Part shown: piece after piece, positions 1 to 11,632 of the stretch
How positions within the stretch are numbered: position 1 is the first letter of the stretch
Layout of the letters: the number at the start of each line of letters is the position of its first letter
Origin: Flammulina velutipes
Lineage: Eukaryota; Basidiomycota; Agaricomycetes; Agaricales; Physalacriaceae
NCBI GenBank assembly: GCA_011800155.1
Contig: CM022371.1
Coordinates: 1,674,001 to 1,738,000 of the forward strand
DNA length: 64,000 nucleotides
Reading direction: 5' to 3'
The notes under the pieces: model-generated
The model's input: only the letters and a program-made list of their open reading frames with translations
Databases searched by the model: none
What the model was told of the DNA's origin: nothing
Made by a program: the position numbers and the translations under genes

Positions 1-1445
1 CCTCAGCTTGCAAGGAACTGCGCCACACAACGATATTTGACCGGCCCGATATTGCCGATTTACATCAACCCAGACACGTGCCACTAACCCCACTTTCTCT
101 TCGAACTTCGAAGGTTCAACGTTCAACGTTCAACGTTCACCGTATAACTTCAAGTACAGGCCAGTTGTACATCTGCTCGCTCGTACCTGGAAACCAATAC
201 GACTAGTCTCGCCGACCCTTCTCCCTTGTCCTCCACGCTGCCATCTCCCTCTCATTTCTGCATTCCATTCGCGAAGCGTCGGAAACCGACCCCGCCACAG
301 AGACAGGTAATTGGAGGAAGAGAAACATTTGGGCGCGAACCTTGTGTGATACCCTACGAATGGAGCTGTAGTGAGACAGAGCGAGTATCAAAGCATCGTT
401 TGTGGTCAAACCACGTCCTTATGTTGCGCATAGTCGTACACAGGCTGAAGGGATGGCACATCAGGAGGATAATGGTCGCCGGCGGGCCCATCTCATGTTC
501 TCACTGAATTAAATATCGTGCATGAATGCGACCACTTACGTCTGTGATGGTGATTAGTACGTGGCGCTGTTCATAAATGCTTATAGATGCCCATTAACTC
601 TGCCCCCGACGCAATTATTCACGACAGGTAAACACTGCCATCAAGGCCATATGTCCGATGGTTGTGTTAGCTGTGTTTATTGAACATATCATCTGTTCAT
701 TCACACACGGAGAACTTGTGATGCAAGTCCTTGCAAGTCTCGGAAGCCCGATACACAGCTCCTCATCCTATCATCTGCTATGATAATATGAAGCTTCTTC
801 GTCGGGTCTCTCTAGAGTCTAGCCTCCCAATCTGTCTGTACGCGCTCGCGAATGATCTATGACACTGACGCCCTCTCTATCTCACAAATGGTGACATCGG
901 CACTATAGATGCGCATTCCGACGAGATCATCTCAAGTGCTATGAAGGTTACCTAGAGACGCAAAGCTGGAAAGTGCCTCCCTGTGTGTGATACGCCGATG
1001 GCTAACTCGATCGCCATGGTACCATCTTTCATCTCCGAATCTTTGCAGTGGTACTTATCAGATAGATATCCTTATTCAGATTTCACTGATTATTGACTTG
1101 CGTCGCTGACTCTACCGTCGACGACGATTCACTCGGACGATGTGTATTGTTTCCCACGCCAAGGGCCCTGCCACAATCACTGTTTACAGGACACTACCAA
1201 CGAGGACAAAGCTGCAAGCTGGCCTTGGGACTTATATTGTAGGCTAAGACTCGTACTTATTGAGCTGGTCACGGCCACTGTGAAGGCTAATAACAACTAA
1301 CAAAAAAAAAATTTACGCCCATTCCAGAATCACGGATACAGATAAACCTAGTACAATTGACAGCATTTTTCAAGTGACTCGGAAACCTGGCAGAACATTG
1401 CATGCTGCTCTGGTAATCCTATACACTCCGTCGGAGAGTCCTGGC
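1..1445. other. gene-free stretch at the left edge
   Basis: I find no reading frame here with a convincing start, splice pattern or family match. It contains a short tandem repeat (113-140) and an A-run near 1302. It may include the promoter of a gene left of the window and the far upstream region of the protease gene that follows. Confidence 0.5.
113..140. repeat. short heptamer tandem repeat
   Basis: Four consecutive copies of a 7-bp unit (GTTCAAC, the last one GTTCACC). Too short to be a functional minisatellite by itself; probably replication slippage. Confidence 0.7.
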
Positions 1446-1452
1446 TATATAG
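1446..1452 (+). promoter_or_regulatory. TATA box of the aspartic protease gene
   Basis: TATATAG lies about 52 bp upstream of the chosen protease start codon at 1504, a plausible distance for a fungal TATA element with a short 5' leader. Confidence 0.45.
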
Positions 1453-1503
1453 AAAGGTGAGCAATTGGTTTTATTCTGTAGTAGCCTGGTGCTGGTCATC
1501 AAG

Positions 1504-2878
1504 TATGTTTTCTCTCTCTTATGTCTCGCTCTTTGCATCGCTCTTCGTCGCATGCGCCGGCAACCCGACTTATCTCAAACCGTCTCAAGATCTCACGGAC
1601 TTATCCTCGAGCTTGGAAAGGCGCGCCGGGTCGCCTGCCACAGAAAATATTGTCGAACTCGGTGGCTATAAGGTAGCAGAGGTCATGATAGACGGCACTG
1701 CAGACAAACGTGAGTCCGTTCTTCGAGACTGGATTTCACCTCTAAGATGCGCCACATTAGTGAGGCTGATTATCGATACGGCAAGCTGTTGGACATGGGT
1801 TAAGAGGGAGAGTATTCAAGCAGCTCCAGGGAGATTAATTGGGGATTTCGTGAGTAGATGCGGATTGTTTTGTAGCGGGTACTGACTTGGATACCAACAG
1901 GAAGCAAGATACATGACAGGCAATACTAAAGGCCAGCTGTACGCTTCCAAGATCACCGTTGGCGGAAACCTAGTCATCGAACAGGATATTGGAGTTGCGT
2001 TTGAATATGATGATGAGTAAGTTACGATTTTTTTTGGTTTCGTGGTGTGCCCCGAACTCATTGTCACTCAAGGGCACGGGGAGAAGAATGGGATGGAATC
2101 TTGGGGTGAGATAACGTCTCATCCGACATTATGTTGTTGCTAATTTCTTGTCCACAGACTCGGTACCAAGGCTACCTGCGCACAAAGGAACGCTCCCGCC
2201 ACCGTCTTGGAAAACCTCCAAAAAGCAGGCGTTAATAATATCCTGGACCTTTTCTTTAACCCTCAACAGTACGCCGAGGGCCCGGGAGGACAAGTCATAT
2301 GGGGTAGGTCAAATTCATTTTCCTGGTACGAACTCTGTGACTCACCGACGTCCTAGGTGGCGCCGATGGCAAACAATTGTCTACTGTGTGAGTCGCATGT
2401 TCAATCACGTCTTACCGGATACCTTAAACCAATTACTATCAGTCCTGTGTTGGAGGATGCCGATCACTGGTCCGTGAAGACCACCGTAGGATACCAAAAT
2501 GACGCCGCCGAGGGACCGATGGCGGCGTGTCTGGATTCAGCCAGCACACACATCTTTCTTCCTCCAAAGACCTACAATATGTTCATACAACAGATAGGCG
2601 CAGAGCAAGATGGTGACATGACGGTTATATCATCCGAAAACTACGCGAAGATGGGGAACTTGGACATCGAAATAGGTGGGCGGAGCTACCCTCTTCCTCC
2701 GAGTGCTCTTGTTGAACAAGAGTGGGATGGTCCGGATATTGGGCTCAAAGTTGTGGAAGGTGATATGCTGCTCGGTATCCCATTCTTCGAGAGATACTAC
2801 GTCCGCGTAGATGCAGACAAGAATCAAGTTGGTTTGGCAACTACGAGATACTCGCTAGCAAATACATACAATGCTTGA
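1504..2878 (+). CDS. secreted pepsin-like aspartic protease (A1 family), divergent
   Basis: Likely a secreted endopeptidase of the A1 family. The start at 1504 gives a hydrophobic signal peptide (MFSLSYVSLFASLFVACAG). After a first intron the frame enters LIIDTASCWTWV, the position of the N-terminal catalytic Asp loop (family consensus DTGS). The C-terminal exon carries ACLDSASTHIFLPP, matching the second catalytic loop, then GIPFFERYYVRVD, typical of the end of A1 proteases. I infer introns near 1711-1760, 1850-1901, 2018-2158, 2306-2355 and 2387-2441; all join in phase. Oddities: both catalytic loops have Ala where Gly is usual (DTA, DSA), and the protein is short for the family, so activity is uncertain. 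The nearest relatives are probably unassigned A1 proteases of mushrooms. The family is well supported, function less so. Confidence 0.8.
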
Positions 2879-3311
2879 TACTTCGTTACCCTAGTATACA
2901 TCATAATACCACGTAAAAATACTCAATCGTGGGCGTATTAGCCTTCAAAGCTTCACACTTTGCCCCTGATGCTATATCAAACTTAACCAATAATGATAGC
3001 GAGCGGAAGACTAAAGCATAAGTGTTCCTCAGTAGTGTAGGTCTGTTGTGTTTTTCTTTGAGCAATATTCCATAATGTGCATGGAACAGCGCCACCACAG
3101 GAGCAGCGGCACTTGCCGACGTGGATCGACTATCAGTATACATATGCACCGACTCATACGCGTGCAGTGCCACTGACTACTGGAAATCAACTTGCCTTTC
3201 TCTTCGAAGGTTACACGCCACCCACATGTACATGTGTTCGGTCGTCCCACGGCAAAACACGACCAATGGATTCTCAATCATGACAGTATTCTCGCTTGTC
3301 TTCCTTCTACC
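2879..3311. other. intergenic region
   Basis: Between the protease stop and the thioesterase start. Frames on both strands are short and overlapping with no family match; I treat it as 3' UTR plus promoter. Confidence 0.5.
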
Positions 3312-4113
3312 ATGTCCTACGTCTCCTCGCCCACGACCATCTCCCGCTCCTTCCTGCATTCCCTCCCCAACGCCTCTGAAATCGACATCACCGCTATCAG
3401 AGGCAACCTCTCCGACGAAGAGAAACGCCTGGGCGCGAACCTCTTTGCGTACTTCACGAACGGCTCAGACACCTACGGCGCGAGCATTGGTCGCAGACTC
3501 AAGTTTGTCGAAATGAACATCTGGGGCCGGGATGCCACTGGGAGTGCTTCGCAGGGTCAGACGGTCTTTGAGATCGACGTCGAGTCAGGCAAGGAGGCAT
3601 CTTTACCCACCTAATCAGCGCGACGCTCATTTCCGGACGCGTATGTAGATATGTGCAACGCGTTTGGAACGCTGCATGGGGCCTGCGCCGCTTACATCGT
3701 TGGCCCGTAGGTTGTCCTCTGCGTCGCACTTATTGACGAATACTGAATGCCACTGACAGCTGCGCCGACTCGTCGCTCGTCGTCCTAGGAGCCGCCACTG
3801 GCACAGACGGCACCGGCGTCTCCCAATCCCTAAACATGATCTGGCACCAACCTGCCAAACTGTAAGTCTCTCTCCTTCTTTCACTTGGAGCTTCTAATGC
3901 CTTTTTAAATTGCCAGGGGAGCCAAATTGAAAGTTCTGTCAAACTCGACGTACATGAATGGCCGGATTCGAACGGCCCGTTGTGAGGTAGGTGGTCTTCT
4001 GCTCCGAGCTGGCCTGAACTGAATTTTGCGTTTAGATATGGGATCGGGAGAAGGATAGGCTTTATGTGTCTGCGACTCACACGACGGTCAATGATACTCG
4101 TTCCAAGCTCTGA
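3312..4113 (+). CDS. hotdog-fold acyl-CoA thioesterase (PaaI/ACOT13-like)
   Basis: A small single-domain hotdog protein expected to hydrolyse acyl-CoA thioesters. The N-terminal exon has a helical region and GQTVFEIDVES. The next exon begins with DMCNAFGTLHGACAAYIV, the family's signature helix (consensus around NxxGxLHGG), followed by VVLGAATG and a C-terminal RIRTARCEIWDREK / VSATHTTV strand pair, as in ACOT13-type enzymes. Five exons. The first intron (3589-3648) must be GC-AG: the donor G|GCAAGG is the only one that keeps the conserved helix in frame. The others are GT-AG. The start at 3312 precedes the first conserved segment; an upstream in-frame Met near 3192 would add a sequence with no family character. 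The stop follows NDTRSKL. Confidence 0.8.
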
Positions 4114-4534
4114 CTCGGATGATGTGTTACCTTTTTACCTTACCCGTTTACCCTAATGTGTACCAAGGACTGAACCTACTTATTAGCAACCGGAAACGAA
4201 CTGGAACCGTGCATCTGTACTGTACATGATCAGCTCTATCATTGTCAAATGATCGATATTCTCACCAGCTTTACTATCCTTCATGTGTGTCGTTTCGCAA
4301 GCGAACTGGTGGTTCTTTTGATTCGAGCGATCATCTGCATGTGAAGGATCTTTGCATGTATCCGAATTGCCAAATGAAAAGAAGATTTGGCCGAAGACTC
4401 AGAGGCTTCGTGACGTTCTCTAAAGCGTGGTTGGCACGCTGGCGTGGCCGGTAGCGAAGAAGATTCTAAGAGTCGTCAAATCGCATGGATTACCGCGCAT
4501 AGTCATACATGGGATGGCATAGTACAACAATAAT
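4114..4534. other. intergenic, convergent gene ends
   Basis: Lies between the stop of the thioesterase gene (+) and the stop of the eL22 gene (-). An open frame at 4242-4454 has no recognisable content and I regard it as chance. Confidence 0.5.
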
Positions 4535-5108
4535 CTAATCCTCTTCCTCATCATCATTGGCACTACAAGATTGTGAGAATTAAGCTACTACAGGGGGTGA
4601 AAAACATACGTCAGGTTGTAGAAGCGGAGCTGGTACACATCCTTGCCGGAGGAGACAACGCTGTATAGATATTAGGGACATGTCGAGAGCACTCTAGTCG
4701 AACCGACGTACCGTATCCAATCACGCAGAGAGTTCTTCTTCAAGAACTTTTTGGTGAGATACTTGAGGTATCGCTTGGAGAATGGGACGTTGGAGGTGAC
4801 GGTGAGCTTGGTGTTGCCTGATAGCATTCAATATCGAATAGCAATACGACAGAGGGACAAGCGTACCATCGCGTACGATCTTGACGTTTTCACCAAGCTG
4901 GCCAGTCTTGCCCTCAACCTTGATGCGGTCGTTCAAGAATTTTTCAAAGTCTGCGCCATCGAAAACGCTGTCGGCAGCGGGCTTCGAGTAGTCAATGACA
5001 AACTTGTGCTTGGCAGCGATTTTTCCAGAGGCGACTTTGGGCTAGAGACAAGGACAGAGCATTAGCCTACTGAGAAGGAAACTCAGCAAAGCGGTAGCTA
5101 CTGACCAT
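4535..5108 (-). CDS. RPL22: 60S ribosomal protein eL22
   Basis: Component of the large cytosolic ribosomal subunit. Spliced protein of about 120 residues: [20 protein letters not shown], then [53 protein letters not shown] and an acidic tail ending DDEEED. These are the conserved blocks of eL22. The first intron interrupts the gene immediately after the ATG, a pattern common in fungal ribosomal protein genes; three more introns follow, all GT-AG and in phase. It is head-to-head with the LARP7-like gene (start codons 5108 and 5253), so the two share 144 bp of upstream DNA. Confidence 0.95.
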
Positions 5109-5252
5109 GGCGACGGTCTTGAGGAGGTTGAGGTTAGATCAAAACTGGAAAAAAAAATCACAAGTCCGATTCGTGGTGGGCAGGAATAAGGTTCAGAGTC
5201 GGCATGATCTCGGCTCGGAGTTGACCGAAAGGGCAGGTGCAGCGCCACACTC

Positions 5253-6736
5253 ATGTCGTTTGACTTTGTACCACGAAAGCTCAATGCAAAGTCAAAGCCA
5301 GCGCCAAAGCGTCAGCAGCCAGTCGCCGGACCGTCGACGCCGGCGCCAAAGGATATCGTGAAAATAACAAGTCTCGCGGACACCGACTACGTAGCAATCG
5401 TAACCCTGGCGCTCTCCGACTATGCTCTCCTCTACGACCCGGAGCTGAGGTATAAGATTGATCAGTCGGAGGAACACTGTGTGTTTATCTGCATCTTGAA
5501 TCATACAGTTTACTGATAGCTGTCTAGTCGTTCCATTGCTTGACTTGCTCAGAAAGCATAATCTCCCCGAAGCACCTGTCGCCAAATCCTTGCGGAGCCA
5601 CGCGACAGACACGATAGACGTGCGAATGGTCTTGGCCGCTCCCTCGTACGATTCCCGCAATACAAAGGACGTCGGAATGTTTCAAGTACGGCGCAAAGCA
5701 CCACCGACGACGGCGTACACCCGTCACGACTGGAAGCAGCGCACCATATACGTGGTAAGCTCGTCCGCCTCTCACTCGCTCGATGTTTTAATCAACAAAC
5801 AGGAAAATTGTCCAGTCCAATACTCTTCCTTGCACGGCATATTCACCCTCGTACAAGCACTGTTGACCGATACCTGTGATCCACATCCCACCTCGGACCG
5901 TATTCAGGGTATTGCCTTTCTACCACACCACCTCGACAAGCCCGGGGACCCACCAAAGTGCAAGGGCTTTGCGCTCGTGACGCTACTACATCTTGAGGAC
6001 GCCGAACGCCTCTTACGCGACTGGCCCTGGGACCAATCCTCGTCTCCAGACGAATCACGCACGCGCTACGCTGCCGAGGCCACAAAATTCGGATTCCGCA
6101 CGCTGTCCAAAGCAAGGTGGGATGAGCTCAAGGACGAGTACCTCGCCCATAGGTCACGGCTTGTCGAAGAAATGGTCGCGCGACAAGTGGACGAGCCTGT
6201 CGCGAGGCCACCGGCGAAACGCGCTCGTTCAAGATCAAAGTCAGTAGAGAAAGAGTATCCAAACGGATTGTCTCCGATGTCCGCATTCCCGCCGAATTGC
6301 CTGGCATATATCAAGAATGTTCACGTCGGTACAAACAAGACGACGTTGAAGACCCTACTTTCTCAAGCGTTCTTGGATGACGTGGGAGGCATTGACTATG
6401 TGGACTTCAACAAGGGCATGGACACAGTGATATTACACTTCCTTCTAATAGCGTCTGGTTGCTCATTATTTGCAGTGTCATATCCGCCTGGCATCCCCGG
6501 ATTATACCCAAAAGCTGGCAGCATATTTCTCTGAGAAGGAGCTGTGCCAAAAGAATGGACTGGATGGGAAAGGCGAAGTGGGAGGCAAACCTTGCATCGT
6601 AGTCGAAGTTGTGCGGGGACGGCAGGAGGAGTTGTACTGGGAGAAAGTGCCGCTGAAGATTCGACGAGAGGCTGTGGACAAGGCCCTTGGTAGTTGCGGC
6701 GGCAACAGAGAGAACTCAAAGAGGAAAAGAAAATAG
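5253..6736 (+). CDS. La-related protein 7 / Pof8-like RNA-binding protein
   Basis: About 440 residues with the LARP7 layout. Residues roughly 45-110 resemble a La motif (ALSDYALLYDPELRYKID, then PLLDLLRKHN), divergent as in fission-yeast Pof8. An RRM follows with RNP2 RTIYVENCP and RNP1-like KCKGFALVTL, then the LARP7-type segment LSKARWDELKDEYL. The C-terminal exons hold an extended RRM: LAYIKNVHVG, CHIRLASPDYTQKLAAYF and GRQEELYWEKVP, which corresponds to the RYWQK region of LARP7/p65 xRRMs. A basic tail ends RENSKRKRK. In known family members this domain set binds the 3' part of telomerase RNA (ciliate p65, S. pombe Pof8) or 7SK RNA (animal LARP7); as fungi lack metazoan-type P-TEFb control by 7SK, telomerase RNA is the likelier partner. 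Three introns; the first joins EEH to FVPLLD. Confidence 0.82.
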
Positions 6737-6765
6737 AACGTGACCGCGATTCAATGCGCAATTCA

Positions 6766-6773
6766 TGACGTCA
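6766..6773. promoter_or_regulatory. palindromic CRE/ATF-type site upstream of TSPO
   Basis: TGACGTCA, the perfect 8-bp palindrome bound by ATF/CREB bZIP factors (Atf1 in fission yeast), lies 63 bp before the TSPO start codon. A TATAAG element at 6789-6794 follows it. The arrangement suggests stress-responsive transcription of TSPO. Confidence 0.5.
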
Positions 6774-6836
6774 GCAGATCGAAATCCTTATAAGACGCGT
6801 CGACTCTAGTCGGCTCTTCTCCTTCTTCCCCCCAAC

Positions 6837-7587
6837 ATGTCTGGAATCAACTTGCCCACCATTCTTCTTCAAATCCCGCGCAATTCCGTCGTCGCGGTCG
6901 GTCTGCCTTTGGCTCTGGGCATGCTTAGCGGATATCCTACAGCTCAGGTCGTCAGAGGGTCGTGGTACAAGGTAAGCTTTCCAATAAGCGACGTGGCACA
7001 GTGCACCGAGCTCCTACAGAACCTCTACGTGCCCCCCGGTCGTCTCCCTCCCCAAGTATTTCCCGTTGTCTGGCCCATCCTGTACATTGGTTAGTCTGCG
7101 AACCATCCATCGCTTTGGCGCGTTGTACTAATCCTCCCCCAGCGATGGGATACGCGTCGCACGTCGCCGTCAAGGCTCTCGACACCACTTTGATTCCTAG
7201 CCACAGGTCAATCTCGCGCATTCCTACGTTTACCGTTAGAGGTCTGATACATTGCATAGAGCTGACATCAAACTCGGTCTTGCCCTCTACTATGCCCAAT
7301 TCGCGCTGAATGTGGCTTGGAGTCCGTTGTTCTTCGGCTCCCAAAAGGTATGACGTTGCACCGTGTCTAAGTGTCAAGTTAAACGTTCGCAGATCGGTTT
7401 GGCGTTGGTTGATAGTGTCCTTCTGGCTGGAACGACCTGGTACATGACGAGCCTTCTCGATGGTCCTACCAATCACAAGGCGACCTACTTCCTCGCTCCT
7501 TACTGCGCCTGGGTTGGGTTTGCTACCTACCTCAACGGTGGTATCTGGTGGTTGAACCGTGACAGGACGACTGTGAAAGGATTGTAG
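6837..7587 (+). CDS. TSPO: TspO/MBR translocator protein
   Basis: A five-helix membrane protein of about 183 residues, probably in mitochondrial outer or ER-related membranes; the family binds porphyrins and sterols and is linked to oxidative stress. Conserved features: YVPPGRLPPQVFPVVWPILYI in helix 2 (family consensus PPxWxFPxxW), FALNVAWSPLFFGSQK in helix 3-4 (consensus NxxWxPLFF), and LAPYCAWVGFATYLNGGIWWLN in helix 5. Five exons with GT-AG introns that join in phase, e.g. ILYIA|MGYASH and SHR|ADIKLGLALYYAQ. The start at 6837 sits 43 bp after a TATA-like element. It is convergent with the Argonaute gene: stops are 165 bp apart. Confidence 0.92.
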
Positions 7588-7752
7588 AAACACGCATGAA
7601 ATGAATCGATGTACAACATACACTTTGTATATTCTTTGGAAAATTAAAGTACACTTTACAAGGATAACAACATAACCTAACACGACGACGAATACAACAA
7701 CAGACAACTTTTAATACCAGAACAATGCGACGAGCGAGTGAATGCGAGTGAA

Positions 7753-10700
7753 TTACTGGAAAGGTTAGTCAGACATTGCGCCGAGCATTCGGAGACGGAA
7801 GTTACACGCACCATGAAATACATACGTTCAGCCTGGTTGGGCTTGGTTGGAAGGAAACCGCTTCGGAACTCTTCGAGCGACTGCCCGGCTTGTCCACTAA
7901 CGTGCGTAGCAGACTCGGAAAAGTTGAGGTCGCTGTTTGGATCGTAGTGGTTCCTTGACCGAGCGCAAACAATGTCAGCGTCTGAAATCAACGTGAGTGC
8001 GAGACCCAGCATGATGGATTAATGGCCACTTACAGTACACCGGAGCAGGAATTGACACAGAACGCGTCGAGCGCGCATACACATGCGTCAGCGCGAACGA
8101 GAGCCGTTGAAGAGCATCGGGCCTGTAGACAACGTCAACACCTACTACACCTTGGGGAGAGGAGACAGACTTACGAGAAGTTGTTCTCGTCGTACAGAAC
8201 CTGCAGAATGGTATTAAGCAGGTGATACTAAATAACCTCGTTGAAAGCACGCACCGAGTAATGAGCGGGACGGCTCGTCCCGAGCAATCCACCGTGGCTC
8301 TGGAGATAAAAGTCAAACTCGGTAGGATGAGTGACATCCGAGTCGACCACAGTGCCAGCAGGACAATTTCCAGACCTATCCGCGTCGGCCTCCGAAGGGA
8401 AGAAGCTAGATACAGATATGAGTGGTTTGGAGACTGTGGATACATCTGTTGCTTACCGGACATGGTGGCGCTTGCCAACCACAATTACCGTAATCTTGGG
8501 CACTTTGGCGGGGTCTTTGAACATCTCAAGACAAGCCGCTGACACGAAGATGAGAGACTGAAAATGACAGAAAGAGATAGGAAATACCCTTGAGAGCCTG
8601 TAGCTCTGGAATAGATATTAGAAATGTTGTATCAGAGAGTTACCGACAGATTTACCTTGTTCGAGGACAGCCTTGAATTGGCCTTCAGAGACACCGTCGC
8701 GGTAGAAGATGATACGTTTGGGAGGACAAGCATTTGGAGAGAGCTTCTCGACGTCGCGTCTATACCTTAAGTAATTCATAAGCAATTTCTGTCGTTACAC
8801 GTTAATCAGCGCCCTCAGCGACACAGAGGAACAGACTCACGTAGGCCATCCCTTTGAGGCCTTCTATCATTTCCACTCGACAATTTTGCACTTCAGTCAC
8901 TGATAATATAATGATTAAAAGAGTGGGAATGTCGGTAGGATTAAACTCACCAGCCATGTACTTGGATGTCGCGGAGTCGACACTGCCCACCAGGGCAGTA
9001 TACGATGGCTTGTCCAGAGAACCTGGACCTGGATGAACGACATCAGCACCTGAGCAAGATATTAGCGCATAAACATCATCTTGTCAAAACCACTTGCCCA
9101 TAACCATCGTTGGCATGCTGGGTTCAGTCAAGACTTTCACTGAAGCGGGGTCGGGGATCAAGTTGATTCCTCCGAGTTTAACATTAATCCTGCGCACTGG
9201 ATTAAAGACAGGAAAGTCAATGACATTAAACAACTTACTTGAGGCAAACGTTCGCCCAATATTGAGGTTTGGCACCACGACATTTGAGGCTCTTTAGGCA
9301 TTGGGTCGCAACTCCGATCTTAAGAATGCTGAGATTAATGAATAGGAAATCCTTAGAGCGACGCACTTTAACATCTCCAACGCTGAAAATATTGTCAATT
9401 ACTACGTACATCAGGTATGTGAGAGCAAAAACTCACTGTTTAACAGAAATATAGAGATCGTTGCCGCCCTCCGGAAGAACGACGACGACGAGATGAGGAG
9501 GACCTCCTTTCAAGTTTGTGGCAGCGTTTATAAATGCTTGTTGAATATTTCCTTGTCCGTTAGCAGTGGCGAAATGTCCACACGGCGGGATCTTCATTCC
9601 TGAGAGGCCACGTATTAGCCTTTATATCTCCCAAAGAATCAGGTTGAAACATACCAACAAGCTGGCAAGCCTCTTGCAGACTTTTCGACAACTCTTCGGC
9701 GTTCCTGTCGTTGAATCTCTCCCGTCTTTCGAACGAGAGGATCATCCATGATTTAACGTCTACAGGCTGGAAGAATCGTTTATCAACCCTGTGCGTTGGT
9801 GAGAATGTGTCGACAATACGTTAATGACAAAGAACTTGCATGTTCCAAGCGCCATCTTTAGGGACAATGGTGGGAACGCGCGAACCTGCACCATACCGAA
9901 GCGTTGGAGCGGGAAGGATGCGTGCTTTGATAGAAAGAGGCCCCCCAGCCGACTTGACGTCCATTCCAAACGAACGTACATATTCACTTTGACCATAAGC
10001 CAGGACCTAAAACAGCTATCAGTATCAGTAACTGAGAAGTACAGATGTATACCCACATCGAGACCTTGCTTGATGCTCCGTAAACGATCGGTAGGTCTCT
10101 TGGTCGCGAATGAGAGGACGTCGGAGGTTAGTTTTGGGTTGACTTGCTTGCGCATGATCTGGCCGGGCACTACGTAGCATAGTTCAAGAGGAATCAGTGC
10201 TCCCGAACCAACCTGGATCATTCACAGTCAGTTGACAGAACTGCAAAGGTAATATAGAGACACACCTCAACACACAGACTATCTGGCTCCTGGAGGGGAG
10301 TGTTGTAAGTCTTCTTGAAGTAGTCAGCGACAGTCATGCTCCCGCCTTCACGAAGCTTGAATGTTAGAGAACGGGCGCCAACGGTCGAGAGCTTTTTGAC
10401 TACTCGTTCTGGTCCTGTTTGCTTTACTCTGATTCGGATGCCAGTAATAAAGCGCTGCAGACTGAGCCTATGACCATCAGAGATACCCGTCTTGGGAAGG
10501 ATAGGTGGACCGTTCCTTTGTTGGTAATTGAGAGAAAGGAAGTCTCGCGCCGTCTTTGAAAGCGTCGAAGCCTCGTACATGACACCCGTAGAGATGTCGA
10601 TGTTGATCAGGCATCGCTGCATTCCAGGACGCAACGATTGGAAGTAGCCGCGCCAGAGCTCCAGGCCACCGCCGAGAGGCTGATGCTCCTGCCTCGTAAA

Positions 10701-11632
10701 GAAAGAACGGACGTTGAATGTGTGCTTCAAGTTTGGCTCCATCCTAATAACGACATTCAAAGCCTGGAAAGATATTACATATGGCAGTAAGACAAAGCGA
10801 GACACAGAAGACGCACGGTGATCGCAGTCAAGAGGCCATCGGTATCCCAGGATTGCTTGCCTTCGACGAATTGCTGCAATACCCTGTATGTCTCTGCATT
10901 TGAGAATGAACACTCGTTAGAGTGCGATGCACGTACACAGGATTGATTTCTGCAACTTTGGTGAGCCGAACTTTGTAGACCTTTGGTCCTCGAGCCTGAG
11001 GATCAGTGGGCTTTTCGCCGATGGGGACGTCGAACTGATGGACATTAGCATATAGTCGTTCGGTGCGTGATGAGCGTGTGCAAACCTCTTTAGAAGCGGC
11101 GCCAAAGGGCAGCTCACGAGGAGCGTAGAGGTTCTTGCGGCCATCGTACACGGCTTTCGGGGTAAAGAGGTCGGGATTGAGTTCTTGAAGGAAGCGTATG
11201 ATGATCATGTTAAGGCGAGCTGGGAGAACCTTCTCGGATGGCATAATGACTAGAAAGTTTGTCGTTGGGTTACGGTACGATGAATGCGCACGCAATAGGG
11301 CTTACCGACTGTATGAAAGAGAACAATGAGATCTCAGTATTCAGTGATGAAAAGAGCGACTCACCGTCATAGTGATGAATGGTCGACGTCGGGATGGAAG
11401 TCTCAAAGAAATTGACTTTGATCTGAACAGCGCGACCTTCGCGACCGAAAGCGGTCCTCTTGACGCCAACCGTCTTGACGTGGTCGCTGACGACGTGGTC
11501 GATGGGCTGGGCCGCGCCGCCGGGGCGTGCAGAAGGCTGGGCACCACCGCGTCCAGCAGCGCCACCGCGCAGGCCACGAATGGCAGGACCGCCGCCGCCG
11601 CCACGACCACCGCGAGTGCCACGAGAACTCAT
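7753..11632 (-). CDS. Argonaute protein, predicted slicer-competent
   Basis: The small-RNA effector of RNA silencing. The N-terminus is RGG-rich ([20 protein letters not shown]), followed by ArgoN ([20 protein letters not shown]), DUF1785/PAZ ([24 protein letters not shown]), MID (WNMVDKRFFQ) and PIWI domains. The PIWI catalytic tetrad is complete: Asp in MGADVVHPG, Glu in [10 protein letters not shown], Asp in [12 protein letters not shown] and His in [16 protein letters not shown]. The protein ends ERMYFM, matching the usual Argonaute C-terminus MYF(A/V/M). More than fifteen short introns. Two are unusual: the one at 9789-9839 uses a GC donor (AT|GCAAGT), which restores the conserved WNMVDKRFF; and the last (7756-7811) separates the final Met codon from a TAA that forms its own exon. 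No Dicer or RdRP lies in the window. Intron details in the middle are less certain than the domain calls. Confidence 0.93.

Noticed and set aside
6952..7707. 251-codon minus-strand frame under the TSPO gene
   Set aside because: TSPO on the plus strand has full family conservation and correct splicing; the antisense frame has no recognisable content.
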